A stretch of 47,183 bases of DNA from positions 1 to 47,183 of the forward strand of contig JAUYMQ010000648.1 of NCBI GenBank assembly GCA_030698575.1. The letters are read 5' to 3'. The notes under the pieces were generated by a model. The model searched no databases and was not told the DNA's origin. It saw only the letters and a list, made by a program, of their open reading frames with translations. Both the position numbers and the translations under genes were made by a program. Every line of letters starts with the position of its first letter. Positions within the stretch are counted from its first letter, which is position 1. This document shows positions 39,305 to 46,260 of this stretch, piece after piece. This stretch comes from Deltaproteobacteria bacterium. Lineage in GTDB: Bacteria > JAUYMQ01.

Positions 39305-39561
39305 TATACGGCGACCAAGTCCACGGCCCATGGCCCATTGGCGTCGCCGATCCCGACGAGCCCTCCATCGGGCTTGCGGGCGATGCAGATGTCGTTGCTC
39401 GCCTCCCGTGCGTGGAGCACCTCCCACCCCTCCCACAGCGCGGCCTCTTCGGCCGTCATGTTCTCGTCGCCCACCGCGCAGCCACGGCCCTCGTCGTTGC
39501 CCTCGGTCCACTGGGTTTGCAGATATCCATCAGCGTGTTGTCCCATCTGTCGCGTGCTCAT
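39304..39561 (-). CDS. Small uncharacterised protein of control module
   Basis: This is an 85-residue acidic protein with GYLQTQWTEGNDEGRG, EEAALWEGWEVLHAREAS and a C-terminal beta segment GGLVGIGDANGPWAVDLVAV. The ATG at 39561 has AGGAGG nine bases upstream, better than the in-frame upstream start at 39591. It is first in the operon behind the operator-controlled promoter at 39601-39629, and so is expected to be silenced by the module's repressor. An antirepressor or Cro-like counterpart is possible (inference). Confidence 0.6.
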   Translation of the reverse strand: MSTRQMGQHADGYLQTQWTEGNDEGRGCAVGDENMTAEEAALWEGWEVLHAREASNDICIARKPDGGLVGIGDANGPWAVDLVAV

Positions 39562-39600
39562 CACTCGCCTCCTGTGTTGCCGGTCCCTCACCCTACCGCC

Positions 39601-39629
39601 ATGTTAGCGCCACGCTAACACCAGGTCAA
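39601..39629 (-). promoter_or_regulatory. Leftward promoter of second control module
   Basis: On the minus strand TTGACC (39629-39624) and TAACAT (39606-39601) are 17 bases apart. Operator 39604-39618 covers the spacer and overlaps the -10. Transcription would start near 39594, 33 bases ahead of the gene at 39561. Confidence 0.75.
39604..39618. promoter_or_regulatory. Operator, family 2, site 1
   Basis: TTAGCG-CCA-CGCTAA, a perfect 15-bp palindrome, overlapping the -10 of the leftward promoter. It is 34 bp centre to centre from site 2. Confidence 0.75.
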
Positions 39630-39637
39630 GCGAAAGG

Positions 39638-39652
39638 TTAGCGCTCCGCTAA
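39638..39652. promoter_or_regulatory. Operator, family 2, site 2
   Basis: TTAGCG-CTC-CGCTAA, a perfect 15-bp palindrome just upstream of the promoter's -35. Its first three bases are the stop codon of the repressor gene, so the last codons of that gene double as operator DNA. Confidence 0.75.
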
Positions 39653-39895
39653 AAAAGTCGATCGGGCCGCAGCGAGCAGCTCTGGGTGTTCTTCCCACGC
39701 GGACAGCAGCAGCATCACCGCCCGCGGCGCGACCACCGAGACCTCTCCCCCGCGGCGCCGGTCGGTCCTGCGACCGGTGCGCCAGTAGGATACGGTGGGC
39801 ACGGATACGTCGAGCAGTGCGGCGAGATCCTCACCGGTCAAGTGGAGTCGAGCGAGGAGACCGGCGAACTCTGAGGCAGTTGTGGTGATGTCCAT
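39638..39895 (-). CDS. Small HTH repressor of the second module, probably leaderless
   Basis: This is an 85-residue protein. Residues about 19-42 form a classic HTH (LTGEDLAALLDVSVPTVSYWRTG), then come a basic loop (RRTDRRRGG) and a C-terminal helix pair (RAVMLLLSAWEEHPELLAAA) for dimerisation. The ATG at 39895 has no ribosome site; the predicted transcript begins at about this base. Operator site 3 lies in its own promoter and site 2 covers its last codons, so autoregulation is likely. It sits beside attP and integrase, the usual place for an immunity repressor, though the XRE gene at 5536 is a second candidate. Confidence 0.75.
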   Translation of the reverse strand: MDITTTASEFAGLLARLHLTGEDLAALLDVSVPTVSYWRTGRRTDRRRGGEVSVVAPRAVMLLLSAWEEHPELLAAARSTFLAER

Positions 39896-39901
39896 CACGA
39901 T

Positions 39902-39930
39902 CTATTAGCGCGGCGCTATGGCTCCGTCAA
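39902..39930 (-). promoter_or_regulatory. Repressor promoter with family 2 operator site 3
   Basis: TTGACG (39930-39925) and TAATAG (39907-39902) are 17 bases apart on the minus strand. TTAGCG-CGG-CGCTAT (39905-39919) overlaps the spacer and -10. The expected start, seven bases after the -10, is the A of the repressor ATG at 39895. Confidence 0.75.
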
Positions 39931-40073
39931 ATGCTCGGCGCTCGATGGCGAGCCTAGCTCCGCGCCGGAGGAGAACCCTGAATCCTCGCCGGTCGCACAG
40001 CAAAACCACGATTGCGCACCGAAACGCCGTCCGGCATGTCCAGAGACGGTGCGGTTGTGCTGTGTTTTCGGCC

Positions 40074-40123
40074 GCAGAATCGCACTCTGGAGGCCGTCGG
40101 TTCGATCCCGATCAGCTCCACTA
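40074..40123 (+). other. attP core: 3' half of a tRNA-Ala(CGC)-like gene
   Basis: The sequence folds as the 3' part of a tRNA. It has an anticodon stem GCAGA/TCTGG (four pairs), the seven-base loop ATCGCAC with anticodon CGC, a five-base variable loop, T-stem GTCGG/CCGAT closing TTCGATC, and the acceptor strand CAGCTCC plus A. The U at position 70 and the acceptor match tRNA-Ala. No D-arm or 5' acceptor is present upstream, so it is not a working tRNA. It lies 81 bases beyond the integrase stop. Phages commonly carry such a copy so that integration restores the host tRNA. Confidence 0.8.
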
Positions 40124-40203
40124 ATTCCGCCGCTTTGCATGTATGGCCACCGGGTTCCTGTGCGGTCCCGCACATAAACCGCGCAGGAATCCCGGAGGCC
40201 GAT

Positions 40204-41397
40204 CTAGTCGTCATCCTTGCCACCCATTACCGTCAGCCGAGCTCCCTGGAGAGCCCGCCGAAGGTGCGCCCCAATCGCTTGCGTCGCCGGGTCCGACTGC
40301 CCCGGAAGCGCGTGCCGATAGACGCGGCTCGCCGTTCGCTCGTCCTCGTGCCCGAGCAGGCTCGCCAGCGCGCGCAGGTCGCCGCCGGCCAGTGTCGCAG
40401 CGGTGTGCCGCAGGCCGTACGGCGAGACGTATGGAACTCCGGCCAGCTCCGACGTGGCGCGGATGCGTCGCCGTAGCGGCTTGGCGTCGCAGGCCTGGCT
40501 CTCGTGCCTCCGCCCGAGCGGGAACAACAGGCCCGCACCGCCGGCCTCAGCGTCGCGCCGGTTGACCCACGCGCGTACCACCTCGAGGCACGTGTCATCC
40601 GCGATCGTGAATGCACGCACCGCGCGGCGCGACTTCACCCGCTCGCCTTCGCGCGGGCGCACGTAGACCACGCCGCGCATGGCGTCCACATCCGCGACGC
40701 GCAGGCGCAGCGCTTCTCCCGGCCTCGGTGCGTGGCAGAGCACGATGGCGAGCGCTGGCCACTCGGGCCACCGCTTCTCGAGCTTGAACACGGCCCGAAA
40801 CCAGCGGTCGAGTTGGTGCGGGTGTAACCACTCGCGCCCGTGCTCCCCCTCCGGGCGTTTGATGTCCGCCCACGTCACGGACGGTGCATGGCCGCAAGCC
40901 ACAAGATGTCTCTGCATCGCTGTAACCGCGTCGAGCTCCGCCGCTACGGTGCGCTGCGAGATCTTGGAGCCCGTGCGCGAGCCGTCCATCTTGAGCCTGG
41001 CGTCTCTGTAATCAATGCCCTGCTCGCGCGTAATGCGCAGAGGGCACGGCTCGCCCAGGAGCCTACCGACCGCACTGAAGCGATCCCGGTAGGTCGTCAG
41101 GCCACTCTCGGCGTCGCCCTCGTCCTTGCGCCATGCCAAAAATTCGGCCACTGCCTCGGTCCATGTGGTCGGTGCCGTCAGCCGTCCCGCGAGGAGCTCC
41201 TCTGCGATGCGCCTTGCCGCGGCTTCTGCCTGCTTTTGTGTGGTGGCGATCGGAAGAGGGATCTCGCGCGTGCGAGGGCGTCCTCTGTCACTGTCCCAGG
41301 TGGTAGTGACGACGATCCATCTGTGGGTGACGTCGCCGTCCCACTTGTTGCGCCGCCAGCTTGCGACGGCGCGGTCTCCTGTGTACTTCCGGCCCAT
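40204..41397 (-). CDS. int: Tyrosine recombinase integrase
   Basis: This is a 397-residue protein. It has an N-terminal arm/SAM-like region (about 1-170) with TWTEAVAEFLAWRKDEGD. The catalytic domain has Arg225 (APRPGEALRLRV), a likely Lys255, a Y-x-x-R box (Tyr327, Arg330 in PYGLRHTAAT, where most integrases have His at the first position), His350 (LLGH) and nucleophile Tyr360 (SRVYRH). The ATG at 41397 with GGAGG upstream is chosen over a longer in-frame extension that overlaps other genes. It is last in the long leftward operon, just before attP. It inserts and, with help, excises the prophage. Confidence 0.93.
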   Translation of the reverse strand: MGRKYTGDRAVASWRRNKWDGDVTHRWIVVTTTWDSDRGRPRTREIPLPIATTQKQAEAAARRIAEELLAGRLTAPTTWTEAVAEFLAWRKDEGDAESGLTTYRDRFSAVGRLLGEPCPLRITREQGIDYRDARLKMDGSRTGSKISQRTVAAELDAVTAMQRHLVACGHAPSVTWADIKRPEGEHGREWLHPHQLDRWFRAVFKLEKRWPEWPALAIVLCHAPRPGEALRLRVADVDAMRGVVYVRPREGERVKSRRAVRAFTIADDTCLEVVRAWVNRRDAEAGGAGLLFPLGRRHESQACDAKPLRRRIRATSELAGVPYVSPYGLRHTAATLAGGDLRALASLLGHEDERTASRVYRHALPGQSDPATQAIGAHLRRALQGARLTVMGGKDDD

Positions 41398-41609
41398 TGG
41401 GTACCTCCAGCCCCGGACCGGCGTCTCGGTGCCGGAGGCAATGATGCGCCGTCGTCCGTCACCTCCGCAAGGGCCCTTTCGGCCTCGGCAAGCTCGGCTT
41501 CCACGGCGGCGCGGGCCGCTCGCAGCTCCCCAACTCGGCGGAAAAGGTAGGCACGGGCTGTGGTGGGCATGCCGGCGGGCTCCGAAGCGTCGCGATCGTC
41601 GCCCATCAT
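41178..41609 (-). CDS. Small coiled-coil protein overlapping integrase
   Basis: This is a 143-residue frame whose ATG overlaps the stop of the preceding HTH gene (ATGA). Residues 15-52 (TTARAYLFRRVGELRAARAAVEAELAEAERALAEV) form a convincing coiled coil; the rest is Ser/Pro/Gly-rich. The last 220 bases overlap the integrase gene out of frame, which is unusually long, so the true product may be real only in its N-terminal part or the overlap may be tolerated disordered tail. Translational coupling supports a gene here; function is unknown (possibly an excisionase-like accessory by position). Confidence 0.5.
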   Translation of the reverse strand: MMGDDRDASEPAGMPTTARAYLFRRVGELRAARAAVEAELAEAERALAEVTDDGASLPPAPRRRSGAGGTQWAGSTQETAPSQAGGATSGTATSPTDGSSSLPPGTVTEDALARARSLFRSPPHKSRQKPRQGASQRSSSRDG

Positions 41610-42568
41610 GCCGCGGCCGGCTCCTGGGCGAGCTGCTCGATCGCCGCCCGCTCCTCGTCTGTTGCCGGGCGACCCGCGATGATGTCGCCGATTCGTCGCA
41701 ACGGGATGCTCGTCTCCTCCGCAAGCCGCCTGTTGGTCCACCCCGTGTCGACCAACGCCTGAAGCTGGCGCGGCAGGCCCGCCGCGCGGTACGGCTTTGG
41801 GGCAGCGAAGCGATCTGAACGCCCAGTCGTGGCGGGCTTCTGCGAGGGGCTCGCCACGGCTGGCTTCCGCGCGGGGGAATCAGTAGGTGGCGGCTCAGGC
41901 TCGACGGGTGTCGGATCTGACGGCGGACCGGCCGAGCCATCCGGCGCTGTTGAGTGGCTGCCGTTGCCGCCGCATTTCAGCACGTGGCGCCAGAGCTGCG
42001 CACAGCTAAAGGCGCTGTGGCACCGAGGGCACTCCTCGTTGGTAGGTGCCCGCGCCGCATCGAGGCTGCGAAGCTGCCCGACGTGCGGGAACGGCGGCAC
42101 ATCGACCGGCTGTTTTGCCGCACGCGCTCGAGCTCCATACTTCTTCAGAGTTTTATCGACGGCGTCGCTGCCACCGCCAAGCTCCGCCGCGATTTCCGGC
42201 GTTGCCCTGCCGGCCTCGACAAGGTCAGCGATCGCGTCGAGGCGCTTCTGGTTGCGCCACTTGGCCGTTGGGTTGACGCTGCGAGCGACCTTTTGCTTAG
42301 ACTGACTGCGCTTCGCCGGCGCCGGAGGCTCCGCCGGCGCCTGAGGCTTCTTCGGTCGCTGCGGCGCTGGCTGGGGTTGCGCCGAAGATGCGGAGGCATC
42401 GAGCGCAGGCTGCACGCCGGTGCCAACTATCCACGCATCGACCTCTTCACGCAGGGCAATTGCCAGGGTGGCGCGGATGAGGGCATCAAGCTCGACGATC
42501 GTCGCAGCCGCCTGGTCCCGAAGGGCGGTGATCAGCGGCTCGTGTAGTTTGGTTTGGGTCTTAGGCAT
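41606..42568 (-). CDS. HTH and zinc-finger DNA-binding protein
   Basis: This is a 320-residue protein. It has an N-terminal helical region (1-50), a Pro/Ala/Gln linker, and an HTH at about 105-137 (RLDAIADLVEAGRATPEIAAELGGGSDAVDKTLKKYG). A CPRC...HVLKC zinc finger follows near 180-199, then a second Pro-rich linker and a C-terminal HTH (NRRLAEETSIPLRRIGDIIAG) near 276-298. Three DNA-binding-type units on flexible linkers suggest a regulator or a recombination accessory. It lies five bases after the PolX-like gene and couples to the next gene. No family recognised. Confidence 0.7.
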   Translation of the reverse strand: MPKTQTKLHEPLITALRDQAAATIVELDALIRATLAIALREEVDAWIVGTGVQPALDASASSAQPQPAPQRPKKPQAPAEPPAPAKRSQSKQKVARSVNPTAKWRNQKRLDAIADLVEAGRATPEIAAELGGGSDAVDKTLKKYGARARAAKQPVDVPPFPHVGQLRSLDAARAPTNEECPRCHSAFSCAQLWRHVLKCGGNGSHSTAPDGSAGPPSDPTPVEPEPPPTDSPARKPAVASPSQKPATTGRSDRFAAPKPYRAAGLPRQLQALVDTGWTNRRLAEETSIPLRRIGDIIAGRPATDEERAAIEQLAQEPAAA

Positions 42569-42573
42569 TATCG

Positions 42574-43533
42574 TCAGTCTCCTCGCCGCATCTCCGGAGG
42601 GACATCATTCCACCCCAGCGCTGCGAACACGTCTTGCTCGGTGGGTGTAAGCAGCACATTTCCGGCCTGCCCGTGCAAGGCGCAGTCAAACACCCGGAGC
42701 CTCTGCCGGGCAGCAGCCCGCATCAGTTCCCGTGAAAAATCCGCCGGCCCCGTGCGGATCGCGAGCAGTAGCCCCCACTGGGCAGGAGGGCGGCAAAGGA
42801 ACAGGTCGAGCGGGCACCGGAGCGCCGGCACCTGGTAGCGTCTGTAGCGGTCGCCGCATTTGGAGGGCCGCGCGAGCATCCCTCGCCGAACCAGGTCAGC
42901 GAGCACGGCGCCGAGGTCCTTGGCCAGCTCTGCGACGAGTCGGCGCAGCTCGAGCGTGGTGGCGAGGAGCCGGTGCTCCGCCTCGTCGTGGCGCAGCGAT
43001 AGACGCTCGAGCACCTGGACGCGAGCTTGCATCCGCTCGAGGCGCTCGAGCGCGTAGTCAGCGGGGATGCTCAGGTGCATAGTCGAGGCCTGCGTTGGCC
43101 CATCGCACTCGAGCGCGGAGGCAGGCTCGCAGTCCTCAAAACAAATCGTATGCGTGACGGCGAGCGATCCGGATGCTGCGCGCTTGAACGTGGCCAGTAC
43201 CCCGACGCCATCGCACTCGTGCGCCGCCGTGCCCTCGACCCACCCGACGCCGTCCTCCGTGACCCCGCCGACAATCCTCCACGCGCCGCCGCACTCGTCG
43301 CAGGGGATCCGATCGCGCTCCTCATGCTGGCGCAGGGCATCGTCGTATCCGCGCTCATACATCTGGCATCCTTCGCACAGTAGGCGCACGTGATCTGCGA
43401 CATCAATCGCAGCGGCGCGCGTCTGGTCGTATGTGCAACCGCACGCATCACACGGGCCTCTGGTCCACGGCTCTATGCGCCTCATACGCACGTCGGAGAC
43501 TGCCACCGGCTGTGGGACTGATACGACGTTCAC
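42574..43533 (-). CDS. Zinc-finger protein with PolX palm/thumb C-terminus
   Basis: This is a 319-residue protein. The last 80 residues match the phage family of PolX/nucleotidyltransferase C-termini: PLDLFLCRPPAQWG (Asp243 equals the third catalytic Asp), LLLAIRTGPADFSREL, and TPTEQDVFAALGWNDVPPEMR. The usual N-terminal nucleotidyltransferase half with GS...D-x-D/E is absent. Instead residues 28-81 hold three CxxC pairs (28/31, 53/56, 78/81) and 160-210 a coiled coil. It cannot be a complete polymerase; a binding or scaffold role in repair is more likely. The GTG at 43533 overlaps the exonuclease stop (GTGA) with GGGAGG upstream. Confidence 0.75.
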   Translation of the reverse strand: MNVVSVPQPVAVSDVRMRRIEPWTRGPCDACGCTYDQTRAAAIDVADHVRLLCEGCQMYERGYDDALRQHEERDRIPCDECGGAWRIVGGVTEDGVGWVEGTAAHECDGVGVLATFKRAASGSLAVTHTICFEDCEPASALECDGPTQASTMHLSIPADYALERLERMQARVQVLERLSLRHDEAEHRLLATTLELRRLVAELAKDLGAVLADLVRRGMLARPSKCGDRYRRYQVPALRCPLDLFLCRPPAQWGLLLAIRTGPADFSRELMRAAARQRLRVFDCALHGQAGNVLLTPTEQDVFAALGWNDVPPEMRRGD

Positions 43534-44198
43534 GCTCCACCTCCCGACTGCGGCGGCTGCGACGCACGCCACCGCTGGTAGTTTTCCTCCTGCGCTGCTG
43601 CCTGTCGGTGCAACCAGGCATCCGCCTCGTGGGCGTCGACGGGGAGATGCTGACATCCTGGATGCGTCCGCAGATGCCAGAGCAGCGCGCCAGTCATCAG
43701 GCAGTCCGCACTCGCCCGGTGGGCCTGGCCGGGACAGCGGATGCCGAGCCGAGCGCAGACGCTGGTGAGCCGGTGGCGGCCCGGGCCCCGCCAGTACCGC
43801 CCCACCGCGTCGAGCCGCACGATGACCAGTGGGTCGATGACTGGCTTGCCCGCGGTGGCCTCGTCCCAGGCAACCCCAAGGCTGCGACTCAGGATTGGCT
43901 CGTCGTAGCAGAGAAAGTTGTAGCCGACGAGGACCTCCGCCTCGTCCACGTGGTCGAGGAACCGCTCGGCGACGTCCTCGATGCGCGACTCCCGCGCCAC
44001 CATGGCGTCGGTGATGCCGTGCACGGCGGAGGCCTGCTCGGGGATCGGGATGCCAGGATTGATGAGCCTCCCCATTCTTGCGCCGGGGCGCCCCCTGTCG
44101 AACGGGACGGCGGCCAGCTCGACTATGGCCGCTGTGGTGGTATCGATGCCGGTGGTCTCGGTGTCGATGACGAGCCAGCGCGCCTCCCAGATGTTCAC
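43530..44198 (-). CDS. DnaQ-like 3'-5' exonuclease (DEDDh)
   Basis: This is a 222-residue protein. Exo I is LVIDTETTG (Asp12, Glu14), followed by VHGITDAMV. Exo II is GYNFLCYDEPIL with its Asp, and Exo III is HRASADCLMTG with the DEDDh His and Asp. The GTG at 44198 directly behind AGGAGGGG is chosen over the 36-residue upstream extension, which is Arg-rich shadow. It would proofread or trim 3' ends in the recombination operon. It is followed by the PolX-thumb gene, an interesting pairing of a proofreading fold with a polymerase fragment. Confidence 0.88.
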   Translation of the reverse strand: MNIWEARWLVIDTETTGIDTTTAAIVELAAVPFDRGRPGARMGRLINPGIPIPEQASAVHGITDAMVARESRIEDVAERFLDHVDEAEVLVGYNFLCYDEPILSRSLGVAWDEATAGKPVIDPLVIVRLDAVGRYWRGPGRHRLTSVCARLGIRCPGQAHRASADCLMTGALLWHLRTHPGCQHLPVDAHEADAWLHRQAAAQEENYQRWRASQPPQSGGGA

Positions 44199-44208
44199 CG
44201 TGCCCCTC

Positions 44209-45258
44209 CTATGCCCACGGGTCGAAGTCGCCGCCGGCCGCCGGCCCCTGCGCGGGGGGCGCCGTCGTCGCAGTCGTTGTTGGTGCAGGGGTTGCCGTCG
44301 TCGCACGCGTCGCGCTCATGGCAGTGAAGGGGTCGTCATCGCCTTCCAGCGGCTTACGCTGTACGGACGCGGGGTTGCGGTCGGTCGGGAAGAGCCGCGC
44401 GGTGCGCTCGCCGTTTTTTTCCATCTGGTGCGCGGGGGGCGCCGTCGTCGCACGCTCGGATTGTGCAGGCGTCGCCGTATCATCTGACTCGGCCTCGTCG
44501 GCCTCGTTGTCGATCCAATCGTGGGCCTCGACCAGCTTGGTCGTGGGGAGATCGCCGAGGCGGACGAGTGTGAAGTCCTGCAGGAGGTTTTGCTCGGCGT
44601 CGTCGTCGATCTCCCTCAGGCGCTGGCGGAGAGCGGCGACGTCCGTGTGTGAGATAGTCTCTGGCTGCCGTCGCCGGCGGCTGGTGGGGCGCTCGGGTTC
44701 ACGGTTTGTCTTCTGTGAGCGCCGTGGAGCGGGCTCGTCGTCTTCATCCTGCGGGAAGTCCTCGCTACCGATGTGGCTCAGATCCAGTATGTTTGTGGCC
44801 CGGATCTCAGCCATCTCACTATCGGTGATCTCCTCCTCCGGCGTGATCGAGTAGGTGGTCTTCGGGTCGCCCTTCTGCCCCACCCGCTCGATTTGATACC
44901 ACCACAGCTCGCGACCGAGCTTCTTGGTGGCTCGGCAGACTAGCTTGAACCAGCCAATTCCACCCTCCACAACCTTCATCCGACATTCGTCCCGGACGTA
45001 GAAGCACACCATGACCTTGACGCTCTTCCGGCTGCCCTTGCGGCACGCGCGGCAGTCGGACCCGCCGCAGTCGACGTAGGTCTGCCCGGTCCAGTGTACC
45101 TCCCGGATCCGCGGGTCACCCACGAACGCCCCCACCACCGTATCCTCGTCATCCTCCAGGCGGACGTAGATCGATGCCCTCTTGGCGATGTCCTTCGCGG
45201 TCGCCAATGCGGCGTCCCACGCGTCCGCACCTCGCGCCCGTCCGTTGCCTCTTGCCAT
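44209..45258 (-). CDS. Putative ssDNA-binding protein
   Basis: This is a 349-residue protein. The N-terminal 145 residues contain TYVDCGGSDCRACRKGSRKSVKVMVCFYV, with clustered Cys that may bind zinc, then GWFKLVCRATKKLGRELWWYQIERVGQKGDPKTTYSITPEEE. This resembles the end of gp32-like ssDNA-binding cores ('...G.d.Y.itp'). The remainder is low-complexity, acidic and Thr/Ala/Pro-rich and ends DPWA, reminiscent of SSB acidic tails that recruit partners. ATG 45258 overlaps the exonuclease stop with GGAGG upstream. Context between YqaJ and DnaQ genes supports a recombination role. Confidence 0.65.
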   Translation of the reverse strand: MARGNGRARGADAWDAALATAKDIAKRASIYVRLEDDEDTVVGAFVGDPRIREVHWTGQTYVDCGGSDCRACRKGSRKSVKVMVCFYVRDECRMKVVEGGIGWFKLVCRATKKLGRELWWYQIERVGQKGDPKTTYSITPEEEITDSEMAEIRATNILDLSHIGSEDFPQDEDDEPAPRRSQKTNREPERPTSRRRRQPETISHTDVAALRQRLREIDDDAEQNLLQDFTLVRLGDLPTTKLVEAHDWIDNEADEAESDDTATPAQSERATTAPPAHQMEKNGERTARLFPTDRNPASVQRKPLEGDDDPFTAMSATRATTATPAPTTTATTAPPAQGPAAGGDFDPWA

Positions 45259-46250
45259 CACTTAACCTCCGAAACCGTAAAACGACGGTAGCTGGACGTC
45301 GCGCAGTACTCCGCCGCGAGGTCCGGTCGCTCCGCCCGCAGTCGTTTGATGTCGATCCGCTCGGACTGGACAGTCGTCCACCGCACCAGGTGGCTGCCGG
45401 CAGAGCCCTTCTCGTGCTCTCCGAGCATTGTTTTGATTTGATTTTCCACCGCGGTCCGCCGCCGCTCGAGTGCCTTCTGCTCGTCGCAGATGGACTCCCG
45501 CTCCGCGATGAGCGACAGCGCGTCCGCCGGCAGCCGCACGATGTCTGGGGTGGACTCGGCCCACAGCAGCGCCAGCGCTTCCGCGGTGCTCTCGGTGTCG
45601 TCCACCGGGGGCATCTCGCCCGACTGCACGTAGCCCCAGAACTCGCGTTCCTGCTGGAGCAGCCAGGCGATGGCGTCCTCGTCGCGGTTGACGATGCGCT
45701 CTTCATAGTGGTTGCCGCCGAGCAGGACGGGGACGTAGGCCCGCTGCACCATGGGCCCGAGCACCGCGAGGTAGTGGAGGGTCTGCCAGTAGTAGTCGGC
45801 CGGCACTCCACCCGCCCACTTGCGCTTCATGTACTCGCCGCCGGTCTTCACCTCGACGAGCACCGGCCGCCGGTTCTCGTCCAGTGCAATGCCGTCGAGG
45901 TTGGCGAGAGCCCACGGCACATCGGGGTGGCGGAGGGTGGCCCCGACGCGGTGGACGGTGAGCTCCGGGTGCGACTCGGCGAACTTCTGGAGCACCGTCG
46001 CCTCGTGGCGGTGCCCCCACTCCATGGGCTCAGTCTGCTCCCGAGGTGGGATCCGGTCGGTCTTGTCCGCCCAGAGGTAGACCCGCGAGCGGTAGTCGCT
46101 CTTGCCAACCGCGGCCGCGGCGTCGGATCCGCCGATGCCACCCTTGCGCAGCTCGAGCCATCGCTCGTGCGTCATGGCGTCGTGCCAGCCGATGATCCCC
46201 GCGTGCCCGACGCGCGTTGCAGTCCGGGGGATGGTCTGTATAGCGCCCAT
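45258..46250 (-). CDS. YqaJ-type phage recombination exonuclease
   Basis: This 330-residue protein of the lambda-exonuclease-like PD-(D/E)xK family has a GGIGGSDAAAAVGKSDY start motif (37-53), EWGHRHEATV with Glu83, and ANLDGIALDENRRPVLVEVKTG containing Asp119, Glu133 and Lys135 as the D...ExK centre. A Gln/Tyr helix (YYWQTLHYLAVLG) near 149-161 is typical. The enzyme degrades 5' strands to give 3' overhangs for annealing. The ATG at 46250 is chosen because the upstream extension lacks conserved features. It lies between the Rad50-like ATPase and the ssDNA-binding protein. Confidence 0.92.
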   Translation of the reverse strand: MGAIQTIPRTATRVGHAGIIGWHDAMTHERWLELRKGGIGGSDAAAAVGKSDYRSRVYLWADKTDRIPPREQTEPMEWGHRHEATVLQKFAESHPELTVHRVGATLRHPDVPWALANLDGIALDENRRPVLVEVKTGGEYMKRKWAGGVPADYYWQTLHYLAVLGPMVQRAYVPVLLGGNHYEERIVNRDEDAIAWLLQQEREFWGYVQSGEMPPVDDTESTAEALALLWAESTPDIVRLPADALSLIAERESICDEQKALERRRTAVENQIKTMLGEHEKGSAGSHLVRWTTVQSERIDIKRLRAERPDLAAEYCATSSYRRFTVSEVK

Positions 46251-46260
46251 GCCACCCCCC

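Noticed and set aside
40040-40125. Complete tRNA or tmRNA gene
   Set aside because: Only the anticodon arm, T-arm and acceptor 3' strand are present. The CAGCTCC end also occurs in tmRNA, but the correctly spaced CGC anticodon loop favours tRNA-Ala.
39916-40223. Small minus-strand proteins containing a GIEPTASRVR-like string
   Set aside because: This string is the familiar false translation of tRNA sequence; it marks the attP tRNA remnant instead.
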